Shown: one piece after another, positions 56,968 to 64,000 of the stretch | Numbering within the stretch: position 1 is the first letter of the stretch | Layout of the letters: each line of letters starts with the position of its first letter | Assembly: GCA_019239425.1 (NCBI GenBank) | Contig: JAFAZX010000045.1 | Span: 248,001 to 312,000, forward strand | Length of the DNA stretch: 64,000 nucleotides | Reading direction: 5' to 3' | DNA from: Acidobacteriota bacterium | GTDB lineage: Bacteria > Acidobacteriota > Blastocatellia > Pyrinomonadales > Pyrinomonadaceae | The notes under the pieces: model-generated | Databases searched by the model: none | What the model saw: only the letters and a program-made list of their open reading frames with translations | Told to the model about the DNA's origin: nothing | Translations under genes and position numbers: made by a program

Positions 56968-58740
56968 ATGCCCAACGAGCCCGCCGGCCACCTCTATGAA
57001 TTCGGCCCGTTCCGCCTCGACCCCGTCGAGCGGCGGCTGCTGCGCGGGGGCGCGCCCGTCACGCTCACGCCGAAGGTCTTCGACATCCTCCTGCTGCTCG
57101 TGCGCAACGGCGGGCGCGCGCTGGAGAAGGAGGAGTTCATGCGCGAGATTTGGCCGGACAGCTTCGTCGAGGAGGGCAACCTCAACCGCCAAATCTCCAC
57201 GCTCAGGCGGGCGCTCGGCGACGGCCTCGGGGGAAACAGATTCATCGAGACCATCCCGAAACGCGGCTACCGCTTCGTCGCCGGAGTCAGGGAGACGGGC
57301 GCGCCTGCGGCCGCGCGCTCAATCGCCGTCCTGCCCTTCAAGGCGATGCCCGACCATGAAGGCGACGAGCGCTACCTCGGCCTGGGGATGGCCGACGCCA
57401 TCATCATCAAGCTCAGCAACCTCGGCCGCCTCAACGTCCGCCCGACGGGCGCCGTCCTCAAGTACGCGAACGCGGGTCAGGACCTACTCGCGACCGGGCG
57501 CGAGCTGAAGGTCGAGGCCCTGCTCGACGGCCGCGTGCAGAAGGCCGGGAGGCGCGTGCGCGTGACGGCGCAGTTGGTCAACGTCTCGGACGGCGCGACG
57601 ATCTGGGCGGGGAAGTTCGACGAAGAGTTCACCGACATCTTCGCCGTGCAGGATTCGATCTCCGAGCAGTTGGCGGGCGCCCTCATGTTGAGGCTGACGG
57701 GCGAGGAGCGCGAGTCTCTGAGCAAGCACTACACGGAGAGCGGCGAGGCTTACCAGGCCTACCTGAAGGGCAGCTACTACTGGAACAAGATGACGGCCGA
57801 AGGGCTGCACCGCAGCCTCGAATGTTTCGCCGACGCCATCCGGCAAGACCCCGCCTACGCGCTCGCCTACGCGGGCGTGGCCGCCTCCTACGTCCACCTC
57901 GAAATCTACGGCCTCATGCTCCCGAGCGAGGCGATGCCGAAGGCGAAGGCCGCGGCGCTCAAGGCTATTGAGCTGGACGCGAGCGTGGCCGAGGCGCACG
58001 CCTCGCTGGCGCTGGTGCGGATGTTTTACGAGCGCGACTGGCCGGAGGCGGAGAAGGAGTTCGGGCAGGCGCTAAGGCTCAACCCGAGCTACGCCGCCGC
58101 GCACGACTGGTTCGCCATCTACCTGACGGCCAAGGGGCGCGCCGAAGAGGCCCTGGCCTCGATCAGAAGGGCGCAGGCGCTCGACCCGCTCTCGCTGCTC
58201 ATCAACACGGACGTGGCGTGCGCGCTCTACTACATGCGGCGGTTCGACGAATCAATCAGACAGTGCCAGTGGGTGCTCGACGCGGAGCCGAACTTCGTCA
58301 CGGCGCACTACCGCGCGGGGCTGGCCTACGAGCAGCTCGGCGAGTACGTCGAGGCCGTCAACGCGTTCCAGAGCGCCATCGCGCTCTCCGCGGAATCTTC
58401 GACGGCCGAAGCGATGGCGCCCTTCAAAGGTGGCTCGGACGCGCGCGCCTCCATCGCGCACACGTACGCCCTGATGGGGAAGCGCGCGGCGGCGCGCGGC
58501 ATTCTCGCGGAGCTGGAAGAACGCGCGCGGCATTCTTACGTCCCGCCGCACGACATCGCGATGATCTACTCCGCGCTGGGAGAGACGGACGAGGCGTTCG
58601 AATGGTTGAAGACGGCCTACCAGGAGCGCTTCAGCCTGCTCGTCCTGCTCGAGCTCGACCCGAGGTTCGACAACCTGCGCACCGACCCGAGGTTCACGCA
58701 CCTTCTAAGCCGCATCGTGGACAGCGACACACGGCCTTAA
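56968..58740 (+). CDS. Winged-helix (OmpR-type) regulator with TolB-like and TPR domains
   Basis: The 590-residue protein has an OmpR/PhoB-type winged helix at about 5-105 (FGPFRLDPVERRLLRGG, EEFMREIWPDSFVEEGNLNR, ETIPKRGYRFVAG). A TolB/FlgO-like domain follows at about 115-235 (RSIAVLPFKAMPDHEGDE, LDGRVQKAGRRVRVTAQLV), then TPR helices to the end. No membrane helix is visible between them, unlike CadC. This architecture is strongly amplified in Acidobacteriota. It is divergent from the Cys-tailed secreted protein (203-base gap) and may regulate it. Inducing signal is unknown. Confidence 0.88.
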   Translation: MPNEPAGHLYEFGPFRLDPVERRLLRGGAPVTLTPKVFDILLLLVRNGGRALEKEEFMREIWPDSFVEEGNLNRQISTLRRALGDGLGGNRFIETIPKRGYRFVAGVRETGAPAAARSIAVLPFKAMPDHEGDERYLGLGMADAIIIKLSNLGRLNVRPTGAVLKYANAGQDLLATGRELKVEALLDGRVQKAGRRVRVTAQLVNVSDGATIWAGKFDEEFTDIFAVQDSISEQLAGALMLRLTGEERESLSKHYTESGEAYQAYLKGSYYWNKMTAEGLHRSLECFADAIRQDPAYALAYAGVAASYVHLEIYGLMLPSEAMPKAKAAALKAIELDASVAEAHASLALVRMFYERDWPEAEKEFGQALRLNPSYAAAHDWFAIYLTAKGRAEEALASIRRAQALDPLSLLINTDVACALYYMRRFDESIRQCQWVLDAEPNFVTAHYRAGLAYEQLGEYVEAVNAFQSAIALSAESSTAEAMAPFKGGSDARASIAHTYALMGKRAAARGILAELEERARHSYVPPHDIAMIYSALGETDEAFEWLKTAYQERFSLLVLLELDPRFDNLRTDPRFTHLLSRIVDSDTRP

Positions 58741-58821
58741 CGGTCTTGCCCGCGCGGCGTGCGAAGACTATCATGCGGCCCACGCTCCGCCCTTAATCCG
58801 CAGCGTTCTGGAAAAACGAAC

Positions 58822-60294
58822 ATGAATAGATTGCGCCGGCCTCGTCTAATCCTACTCGCCGCCGTCTGCCTGCTGACGCTTGTGCCTCTGCGCGCGCCCG
58901 CACAGGACATCCCCCTTTTCACCTCGGACTTCCCGCCGCAGGAGTTCGCCGCGCGACGCGCGCAAGTTTACGACGCCGACGGCGAAGGGTTCGCGCTCGT
59001 GCAGGGCGCGCCCGCCCCGTCCGGCTACACGCGCTTCCGGCAGACGAACGAGTTCTACTACCTCTGCGGCGTCGAAGTCCCGCACGCGTACCTTCTGCTC
59101 AGCGGCGCGCAGCGCACGGCCACGCTCTACCTCCCGCACCGCAACGAGGGGCGCGAGCGCGGCGAGGGCAAAATGCTTTCGGCCGAGGACGCCGAACTCA
59201 TCAAACGTCTGTCCGGGGTGGATGCCGTCTACGGCTTAGACCTTCTCGGCGAGCACCTCGGCCGCTTCGCGCAGCGCGCGCAGACGCGCGTCGTCTGGAC
59301 GCCCTTCAGTCCCGCCGAAGGGGCTTCGATGAGCCGCGACCTCGCGATACGCTCCGTCGCAGACTCTTCTTCAGACCCCTGGGACGGCACCACCTCGCGC
59401 GAGGCACGCCTCGTCGAGCAGTTGCGCGCACGCTTCCCGCAGTTCGAGGTGAAAGACCTGACGCCGACGCTCGACCAGGCGCGTCTCATCAAGAGCCCGC
59501 GCGAGATTGAGCTGATACGGAAGGCCACGCGCCTTTCGGGACTCGCGCTGATGGAGGCGATGCGCTCGACCGAGCCGGGGCTGACGGAGTACGAGCTCGA
59601 CGCCTTAGCCAAGTACGTCTACTACCGCAACGGGGCGCAGGGCGACGCGTACTACTCGCTCATCGCGTCGGGGCCGAACGCGGTCTTCCCGCACTACAAC
59701 GCGGGCAGGCGCGTGATGCGCGACGGCGAACTCCTCCTGATGGACTACGCGCCCGACTACGGCTACTACATGAGCGACGTGACGCGCATGTGGCCCGTGA
59801 ACGGCAAGTTCGGCGACTGGCAGCGCGAACTCTACGGCTTCTATTTGGAATGCTACAAGGCCATCCTCTCGCACATCCGCCCCGGCGCGACGGCCGCCGA
59901 GATACTGAAGGAGGCGGCCGCCGACGCGAGGCGCGCGCTCACACGCACTAAGTTCTCGAAGCCGATCTACGAGGCAGGCGCGCGCGCGTTCGTCGAGAAT
60001 ATCGAGCGCGTGGCCGCGTATCCCTGCACCGCGCTCGGCCACTGGGTCGGGATGGCGACGCACGACGTGGGGCGCGACTGCGGCCCGCTCCGCGCCGGGA
60101 TGGTCTTCACCATCGAGCCGGCGCTGCGCGTCCCGGAGGAGAAGGTCTACATCAGACTCGAGGACATGATCGTCGTCGGCGAGAAGAACGCCGACATCCT
60201 CACCGCCTTCGTCCCGATGGACATCCCCGCCGTCGAACAGCTCATGCGCGAAGACGGCATGCTGCAACGCTACCCGCGCGACAGAGAGAGGTAG
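58822..60294 (+). CDS. Exported Xaa-Pro aminopeptidase (M24B, PepP-like)
   Basis: The ATG at 58822 gives 490 residues starting with a signal peptide (LRRPRLILLAAVCLLTLVPL); the in-frame codon at 58759 would bury that signal. The N-terminal aminopeptidase P domain has FRQTNEFYYLCGVEVPHAY. The pita-bread domain carries the metal ligands in LLMDYAPDYGYYMSDVTRMW (two Asp), GHWVGMATHDVG (His), FTIEPALRV (Glu) and RLEDMIVVG (Glu). It removes N-terminal residues preceding Pro from periplasmic peptides. It ends 7 bases before the convergent PARG-like gene with no obvious terminator. Confidence 0.92.
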   Translation: MNRLRRPRLILLAAVCLLTLVPLRAPAQDIPLFTSDFPPQEFAARRAQVYDADGEGFALVQGAPAPSGYTRFRQTNEFYYLCGVEVPHAYLLLSGAQRTATLYLPHRNEGRERGEGKMLSAEDAELIKRLSGVDAVYGLDLLGEHLGRFAQRAQTRVVWTPFSPAEGASMSRDLAIRSVADSSSDPWDGTTSREARLVEQLRARFPQFEVKDLTPTLDQARLIKSPREIELIRKATRLSGLALMEAMRSTEPGLTEYELDALAKYVYYRNGAQGDAYYSLIASGPNAVFPHYNAGRRVMRDGELLLMDYAPDYGYYMSDVTRMWPVNGKFGDWQRELYGFYLECYKAILSHIRPGATAAEILKEAAADARRALTRTKFSKPIYEAGARAFVENIERVAAYPCTALGHWVGMATHDVGRDCGPLRAGMVFTIEPALRVPEEKVYIRLEDMIVVGEKNADILTAFVPMDIPAVEQLMREDGMLQRYPRDRER

Positions 60295-60301
60295 CGCCCC
60301 T

Positions 60302-61159
60302 TCACCCTTCGGCCCCTTCTGCCAAAGCGCCGCGGAAGGCCGAGAGCACCTCCTCGCCCGGAGACTTGTCGTACACGGCGTAGACGATCTGCCGGAAGCA
60401 TTCGCGGAAAGGCCCGCCCGGCCCGAGCGCCTCGGCGAACAGGCGCGCGACCTCGGCGGGTTCGTTCCGGAACACGCCGCAGCCCCAGGCACCCAACACC
60501 AGCGCCGTGTGGCCTTGAAGGGCGGCGACCCACAGGACTCTCCCCAGACGCCTCCTCATGGTCGGGAGGATGGCGCCGGCGTCGTTGCGCTCGTTCCGCC
60601 TGACGGCGCCCGCGTTGACCGCTGGCGCGGTGATGAAGGAGACGCGGTACGGCTCTTCGAGCAGACGGCCCTCGTCGTCGCGGAAGACGGGCACGCGCGG
60701 CGAGTAGATCATGTGGTCGGAGTAAAGGCACGTGCCGACGCGGCGGTTGAACTCGTACATCTCCGGCCGCGAGGTCAGGCTGGCGTAGAGCGCCGACGAA
60801 CGCGCCAGGGACTCCTCCTGCGCCTGGCTGCCCGAAAGGAAGCCGCCGCCCGGGTTCTTGGCCGAGGCGAAGTTAAGGCAGAGGACGTCTGGCCGCGAAG
60901 CTCCGAGGGCCAGGCGGCGCGCCGCTTGAAGACTCGTCTCCGGTGTCACCTCGACCTCGACGCCGCCCCTCTCGGGAACTGGCCCGCAACCTTCAATCCC
61001 TTCGGGGAAGTCCGCGGGGCGATACAGCCGCGTCCCATCGAGCGCCGCCCTCACGTCTGAGTCTATCCGCACGACCCGCCCCGAAGGACTCAGATAAGAA
61101 CCCCGCTCCAAAATTTCCAAAGTCTCTTTTGCCGTTACGGCGCGAACACTTCTGTTCAT
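60302..61159 (-). CDS. Bacterial-type poly(ADP-ribose) glycohydrolase-like protein (TIGR02452/DUF2263)
   Basis: The 285-residue protein has the macrodomain/PARG signature ASAKNPGGGFLSGSQAQEES, with the GGG loop at 104-106 and catalytic QEE at 114-116 (Glu115/116). VLCLNFASAKN and CLYSDHMIYSPRVPVFRDD are typical of TIGR02452 proteins, and ALVLGAWGCGVFRNEP is the conserved C-terminal ribose-binding segment. It should cleave ADP-ribose from modified targets or chains. It is the last gene of a leftward operon with NADAR and ADP-ribosylglycohydrolase genes. Confidence 0.92.
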   Translation of the reverse strand: MNRSVRAVTAKETLEILERGSYLSPSGRVVRIDSDVRAALDGTRLYRPADFPEGIEGCGPVPERGGVEVEVTPETSLQAARRLALGASRPDVLCLNFASAKNPGGGFLSGSQAQEESLARSSALYASLTSRPEMYEFNRRVGTCLYSDHMIYSPRVPVFRDDEGRLLEEPYRVSFITAPAVNAGAVRRNERNDAGAILPTMRRRLGRVLWVAALQGHTALVLGAWGCGVFRNEPAEVARLFAEALGPGGPFRECFRQIVYAVYDKSPGEEVLSAFRGALAEGAEG

Positions 61160-61186
61160 AACATCGACCGCCTGACGCGTAGACGT

Positions 61187-61648
61187 TCAGGTCTCCTCTA
61201 AAATTTCTCCGCCCTTCCTCAACTCCTCCCTGACGTCGGCGAGGATTTGGCCGAGCATGTTCCGCCCGCGCCCGTCGCCGCCGTCGCCCCAGTAAGAGTC
61301 TCTGCGCGTGTGCTCGACGAGCGTCGCGTCGCCGGTCGCGAGCAGGATTTCGCGAAGCTCCGCGTGCTGTGTGAACTTCGCCCGCACGGCCCGGCGCATG
61401 ACCTCGTCCTTGACCCGCTCCCAGTCGGCGCGCAGGGGCTTGCTCCGGTCGCGCCCCGCCCGCGCGGCGATCATCGGCGACTTGATCAGCCGTATCTCCT
61501 CCTCGAACTTTGTCCCGGCGAACTTCTGCGCCTGGAAGTAGTGCTCGCTCGTCGGCCAGACCTTGCCGTCGACCTCAATCGGGTAGGCCGCGAAGTTCGA
61601 GAAGCACCCGTACCGCTCACTCACCTTGTAGAACTTGATGACGTCCAT
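61187..61648 (-). CDS. NADAR-family protein (DUF1768, YbiA-like)
   Basis: From the ATG at 61648 the protein has 153 residues: KFYKVSERYGCFSNFAAYPI, WPTSEHYFQAQKFAGTKFEE and a Tyr/Trp-containing C-terminal DSYWGDGGDGRGRNMLGQIL are the hallmarks of YbiA/NADAR. Members cleave N-glycosidic bonds in riboflavin intermediates or in ADP-ribosylated guanine (NADAR = NAD- and ADP-ribose-associated). The frame stays open upstream, but that part overlaps the ADP-ribosylglycohydrolase gene and is not NADAR-like. Context with two other ADP-ribose hydrolases favours the ADP-ribose role. Confidence 0.92.
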   Translation of the reverse strand: MDVIKFYKVSERYGCFSNFAAYPIEVDGKVWPTSEHYFQAQKFAGTKFEEEIRLIKSPMIAARAGRDRSKPLRADWERVKDEVMRRAVRAKFTQHAELREILLATGDATLVEHTRRDSYWGDGGDGRGRNMLGQILADVREELRKGGEILEET

Positions 61649-61686
61649 CTGTTCGAGATTCTCCGTTCGCCTGTCAGCCTTGGTTG

Positions 61687-62709
61687 CTAGTTCCTCGAAA
61701 GTTCCCCCGCCAACCGCGCGAGCCGTTCGCGGTATTCGATCCTTCGCACCCACTCCCGCGGCCAGCAGTCCGCGCCCCAAAAGGCCCCCGCGAAGGCGCC
61801 GGCCAGGCACGCGATGGAGTCGGAATCGCCCGAGGTGACCGCGGCCCTGCGGAGCGCTTTGACCGGCTCGTCCGGGTAGAGCAGAAAGCACAGGAGTCCT
61901 GTGGCGAGGGCCTCTTCCGCCACCCACCCTTCGCCCGTGGCGAGGCAAGGGTCGGCCTCGTAGTCCGGCGCCGCGAGCGCCGCGTCGAGGCGGCCGAGGA
62001 CGGCTAAACATTCGTCCCAGCCCCTCTCGATGAACTCCTCCGGCGACCCGACGCCCGGCCTCTGCCACAACTCGCCCAGCCAGGCGTGGTGATAGACCTC
62101 GCGCTGCGACGACGCGTAGACCTTCAGGGCTTCCGGCAGGGACGAAGGCTGCGTCCCGGTAGCGAGTCGCGCGACGGCGTACGCGGTCAAGTCCGACGCC
62201 GCCAGCGCCGTCGCGTGTCCGTGCGTGAGGGCCGCCTGAAACTGCGCGATGGCGGCCCGCCCCACTTCGCCCACGCCGTGGGCTTCGGGGTCGAGCAGCC
62301 CGACCGCGGCCACACGCATGTTCGCCCCGCACCCCTTCGAATCCTTCACCGTGGCTTCGAGCCAACCCCTACCCGCCTCCAAGCCCTCGCAGGCCCTGAG
62401 GCACGTCATGCCGGGCGCGCGGTTGTTCTCAGGGGAGTTGGCCCAACCGACGAACGCCTCGCGCAGAAGCGCCTCCAAAGTCGCGGGCGAAAAGTCGCGC
62501 GCCCGGATCGCCCCCGCCAGCGCCTCGCCCACGGCCAGGGCCATCTGCGTGTCGTCCGTCACACGGGCCGGGTCGCCCGCGGGCTCCAACGGCCCGCCGG
62601 GCGGCCAGCGCCTCAAAATCTCTCCTACCGGGAGGAACTCGGTCGGCGCCCCCAACGCGTCGCCCAGGGCGAGCCCGTACAGGCAGCCCGCGACTCTGCT
62701 CTCCCGCAT
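61687..62709 (-). CDS. ADP-ribosylglycohydrolase (ARH/DraG family)
   Basis: With the ATG at 62709 (AAGGGG 8 bases upstream; a GTG at 62727 is possible) the product has 340 residues. GCLYGLALGDALGAPTEFLP, RVTDDTQMALAVGEAL and SGDSDSIACLAGAFAGAFWG carry the Thr/Asp/Asp Mg2+ ligands of DraG/ARH3 enzymes that remove ADP-ribose from protein or DNA. It is the first gene of the leftward operon; its promoter region holds two NrtR-type palindromes shared with the divergent regulator gene. Confidence 0.92.
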   Translation of the reverse strand: MRESRVAGCLYGLALGDALGAPTEFLPVGEILRRWPPGGPLEPAGDPARVTDDTQMALAVGEALAGAIRARDFSPATLEALLREAFVGWANSPENNRAPGMTCLRACEGLEAGRGWLEATVKDSKGCGANMRVAAVGLLDPEAHGVGEVGRAAIAQFQAALTHGHATALAASDLTAYAVARLATGTQPSSLPEALKVYASSQREVYHHAWLGELWQRPGVGSPEEFIERGWDECLAVLGRLDAALAAPDYEADPCLATGEGWVAEEALATGLLCFLLYPDEPVKALRRAAVTSGDSDSIACLAGAFAGAFWGADCWPREWVRRIEYRERLARLAGELSRN

Positions 62710-62746
62710 CTCCATCACCCCTTCCACCGCCCTTAAAAAATTCTTC

Positions 62747-62774
62747 TTGACAACCGCCCGACTTAGCGTATCAT
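62747..62774 (+). promoter_or_regulatory. Sigma-70-like promoter of the NrtR gene
   Basis: TTGACA (62747-62752) and TATCAT (62769-62774) are 16 bases apart on the plus strand. The -10 is covered by NrtR-type palindrome 1 (62763-62783), so bound repressor would block polymerase. Predicted start of RNA is near 62781. Confidence 0.55.
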
Positions 62775-62783
62775 CTACGCGAA
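62763..62783. promoter_or_regulatory. NrtR-type operator 1 (21 bp)
   Basis: TTAGCGT-ATCATCT-ACGCGAA: a 21-bp palindrome with one mismatch in the arms. It overlaps the nrtR -10 and lies between the divergent ADP-ribosylglycohydrolase and nrtR genes. Its centre is 23 bp from that of operator 2. Confidence 0.65.
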
Positions 62784-62785
62784 CG

Positions 62786-62806
62786 ATAGCGTAGCACGGA
62801 CGCTAT
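62786..62806. promoter_or_regulatory. NrtR-type operator 2 (21 bp)
   Basis: ATAGCGT-AGCACGG-ACGCTAT has perfectly complementary arms. It lies just downstream of the predicted nrtR start of transcription. It overlaps the ATG at 62805, which argues against that ATG as the nrtR start. Confidence 0.65.
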
Positions 62807-62843
62807 GTCGTGTAAAGCAGTTTTTCGAGAGGGGCGACGGAAG

Positions 62844-63548
62844 GTGCCGACGAAGAGATACAGCTACGAGTTCGAGAGGCCGGGGCTGACCGTGGACTGC
62901 GTCATCTTCGGGCTCGACCTCGACGAAGAGACGCTCAGGGTGATGCTCATCGAGAGAGACCTCGAACCCTTCGAAGGGATGTGGGCGATTCCGGGCGGCT
63001 TCGTCCGCCCCGGCGAGACCTTAGAGGCGGCCGCCGCGCGCGAGCTGCGGGAGGAGACCGGCATCGACGAAGTCTTCCTCGAACAGCTCTACACGTTCGG
63101 CGCCCCCGGAAGAGACCCGCGCGGCTGGGTCGTCTCGGTCGCCTACTACGCGCTGGTCTCGCCCGAACGGCACCCCGTCCACGCCGCGACCGACGCGCGG
63201 CAGGCGCGCTGGTTCCCCGTGGACGCGCTCCCGCGGCTCGCCTTCGACCACGCGGAGATTTTGCAGACCGCGCTCGGGCGCGTGCGCGGGAAGCTGACCT
63301 ACGCGCCCATCGGCTTCGAGCTGCTGCCGCGCAAGTTCACCGTCAAGCAGTTGCAGAAGCTCTACGAGATCGTCCTGGGCACGAGGCTCGACAACCGCAA
63401 CTTCCGGAAGAAGATTTTCGGCATGGACGTGCTGAGGGAGCTGAACGAGATGCAGAAGGGCGTGCCGCACCGCGCGGCCCGGCTCTACGAGTTCGACGAG
63501 CGCAAGTACCGCCGGCTCGTCCGTGCCGGCCTGAGCTTCGAGCTCTAG
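62844..63548 (+). CDS. nrtR: NrtR-type Nudix-winged-helix transcriptional regulator of NAD/ADP-ribose metabolism
   Basis: The GTG at 62844 with GAGAGGGG upstream gives 234 residues ([20 protein letters not shown]); an ATG at 62805 is possible but lies in operator 2. The N-terminal Nudix domain has the box GGFVRPGE-x7-RELREETG, which is intact, so ADP-ribose pyrophosphatase activity may be retained; many NrtR proteins have lost it. [20 protein letters not shown] and the C-terminal winged helix ([33 protein letters not shown]) are NrtR hallmarks. NrtR represses NAD salvage and related genes until ADP-ribose is bound. Two palindromes precede it and one precedes the next gene. Confidence 0.92.
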   Translation: MPTKRYSYEFERPGLTVDCVIFGLDLDEETLRVMLIERDLEPFEGMWAIPGGFVRPGETLEAAAARELREETGIDEVFLEQLYTFGAPGRDPRGWVVSVAYYALVSPERHPVHAATDARQARWFPVDALPRLAFDHAEILQTALGRVRGKLTYAPIGFELLPRKFTVKQLQKLYEIVLGTRLDNRNFRKKIFGMDVLRELNEMQKGVPHRAARLYEFDERKYRRLVRAGLSFEL

Positions 63549-63563
63549 CCGGACGCGCACACC

Positions 63564-63592
63564 CGGCGCCCAAGCGCGGCGCCGACTTTTTT
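63564..63592 (+). terminator. Intrinsic terminator of nrtR
   Basis: CGGCGCC (63564-63570) and GGCGCCG (63578-63584) form a 7-bp stem with a 7-base loop, followed by AC and six T. It is the only classical Rho-independent terminator I see in the window, 16 bases after the nrtR stop, so the next gene probably has its own promoter. Confidence 0.7.
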
Positions 63593-63603
63593 ACCCCGAA
63601 GAC

Positions 63604-63624
63604 TTAGCGTTGATTTTACGCTAA
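63604..63624. promoter_or_regulatory. NrtR-type operator 3 (21 bp) upstream of the nicotinamidase-like gene
   Basis: TTAGCGT-TGATTTT-ACGCTAA is a perfect-arm 21-bp palindrome, extended to C...G at 63603 and 63625. It ends 23 bases before the ATG at 63648, so it would control this gene separately from nrtR. Confidence 0.7.
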
Positions 63625-63647
63625 GGAGGCAGGAAGGAGTTGAGGAC

Positions 63648-64000
63648 ATGAGCAAGAGGATCGAACTACTCGTCATCGACCCGCAGGTCGACTTCTGCGA
63701 CCCGGCGCGCGGCGCGCTCTACGTGCCCGGCGCCGAGCGGGACATGGCGCGCCTCGCCGCGATGGTGCGCCGCCTGAAGGGCAAGCTCGACGACGTGCAC
63801 GTCACGCTCGACTCGCACCACTTCATCCACATCGCGCACCCCATCTTCTGGAAGGACTCGAAGGGCGCGCACCCCGCGGTCTTCACGCGCATCAGCCGCG
63901 CCGACGTCGAGCAGGGCGTCTGGACACCGACCGTGCCCGGCATGTACCGGCGCGCGCTCGACTACGTCCGCCGCCTCGAACAGAACGGCCGCTACGAGCT
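63648..64000 (+). CDS. pncA: Nicotinamidase-like cysteine hydrolase (isochorismatase superfamily; 3' end cut)
   Basis: The first 117 residues are visible; the gene runs off the window. AAGGAG sites precede the ATG at 63648. IELLVIDPQVDFCDPARGAL gives the catalytic Asp of the isochorismatase/nicotinamidase fold, and TLDSHHFIHIAHPIFW corresponds to the metal-binding strand of nicotinamidases. The catalytic Lys and Cys lie beyond or near the end and cannot be checked fully. Nicotinamidase turns nicotinamide to nicotinate for NAD salvage, and this fits control by the NrtR operator just upstream. A related cysteine hydrolase with another substrate is the alternative. Confidence 0.8.
   Translation, partial: MSKRIELLVIDPQVDFCDPARGALYVPGAERDMARLAAMVRRLKGKLDDVHVTLDSHHFIHIAHPIFWKDSKGAHPAVFTRISRADVEQGVWTPTVPGMYRRALDYVRRLEQNGRYE

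Overview
The window is bacterial chromosome. Most of it is GC-rich, with GC-skewed codons. An AT-richer polysaccharide island fills about 6.6-20.7 kb: by direct count, 21 of 60 bases are G+C at 18301-18360, against 36 of 60 at 21301-21360. The gene families suggest an Acidobacteriota-like organism, perhaps class Blastocatellia. They include winged-helix/TolB/TPR regulators, DUF4214 and MBG-repeat secreted proteins, and a TPR-Fis regulator beside a tiny secreted peptide. This placement is inference; there is no rRNA or marker gene here. I saw no tRNA, rRNA or CRISPR array.

Layout. (1) 1-26.1 kb, nearly all on the minus strand: an exopolysaccharide/O-antigen-type locus. Reading leftward it begins with a LuxR-type regulator, a small unknown protein, a Wza-like export protein, a Wzc-like BY-kinase and a CpsB-like PHP protein that has lost most metal ligands. 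It continues with a Wzx flippase, glycosyltransferases, FkbM and other methyltransferases, a hexapeptide acyltransferase and a Wzy-like polymerase. A 93-bp MITE-like element separates these from GC-rich glycosyltransferases, an asparagine-synthase-like amidotransferase and a NodU-type carbamoyltransferase cut by the window edge. No initiating glycosyltransferase is in the window.

(2) 26.5-28.35 kb: a TPR-Fis-type regulator divergent from an 82-residue exported protein with GWIQN repeats. I regard the pair as a candidate peptide-signalling module. (3) 28.7-44.1 kb: a membrane protein, a secreted S15/CocE hydrolase, a 1997-residue secreted protein (arylsulfotransferase, MBG repeats, Calx-beta, DUF4214), an RNase D-like exonuclease, a DUF2891/DUF979/DUF969 uptake cluster and a secreted BNR-repeat protein.

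(4) 44.3-52.3 kb: a compact plus-strand cluster of a coiled-coil protein, PspA/Vipp1 (ESCRT-III-like), a membrane-anchored substrate-binding/OmpA fusion, an ABC permease, an ABC ATPase, a membrane coiled-coil protein and a classical AAA+ ATPase. It looks like a membrane-stress or remodelling machine joined to an ABC importer and is the most unusual system here. (5) 52.3-60.3 kb: an MFS exporter, a Tat-exported flavin oxidoreductase, a Cys-tailed secreted protein, a winged-helix/TolB/TPR regulator and an exported Xaa-Pro aminopeptidase.

(6) 60.3-64 kb: an NAD/ADP-ribose regulon. A PARG-like protein, a NADAR protein and an ADP-ribosylglycohydrolase on the minus strand diverge from an NrtR-type Nudix regulator followed by a nicotinamidase-like gene. 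Three 21-bp palindromes of one consensus (NTAGCGT-N7-ACGCTAN) lie in the two promoter regions.

Several intergenic gaps carry long hairpins whose arms are built from short repeated words.
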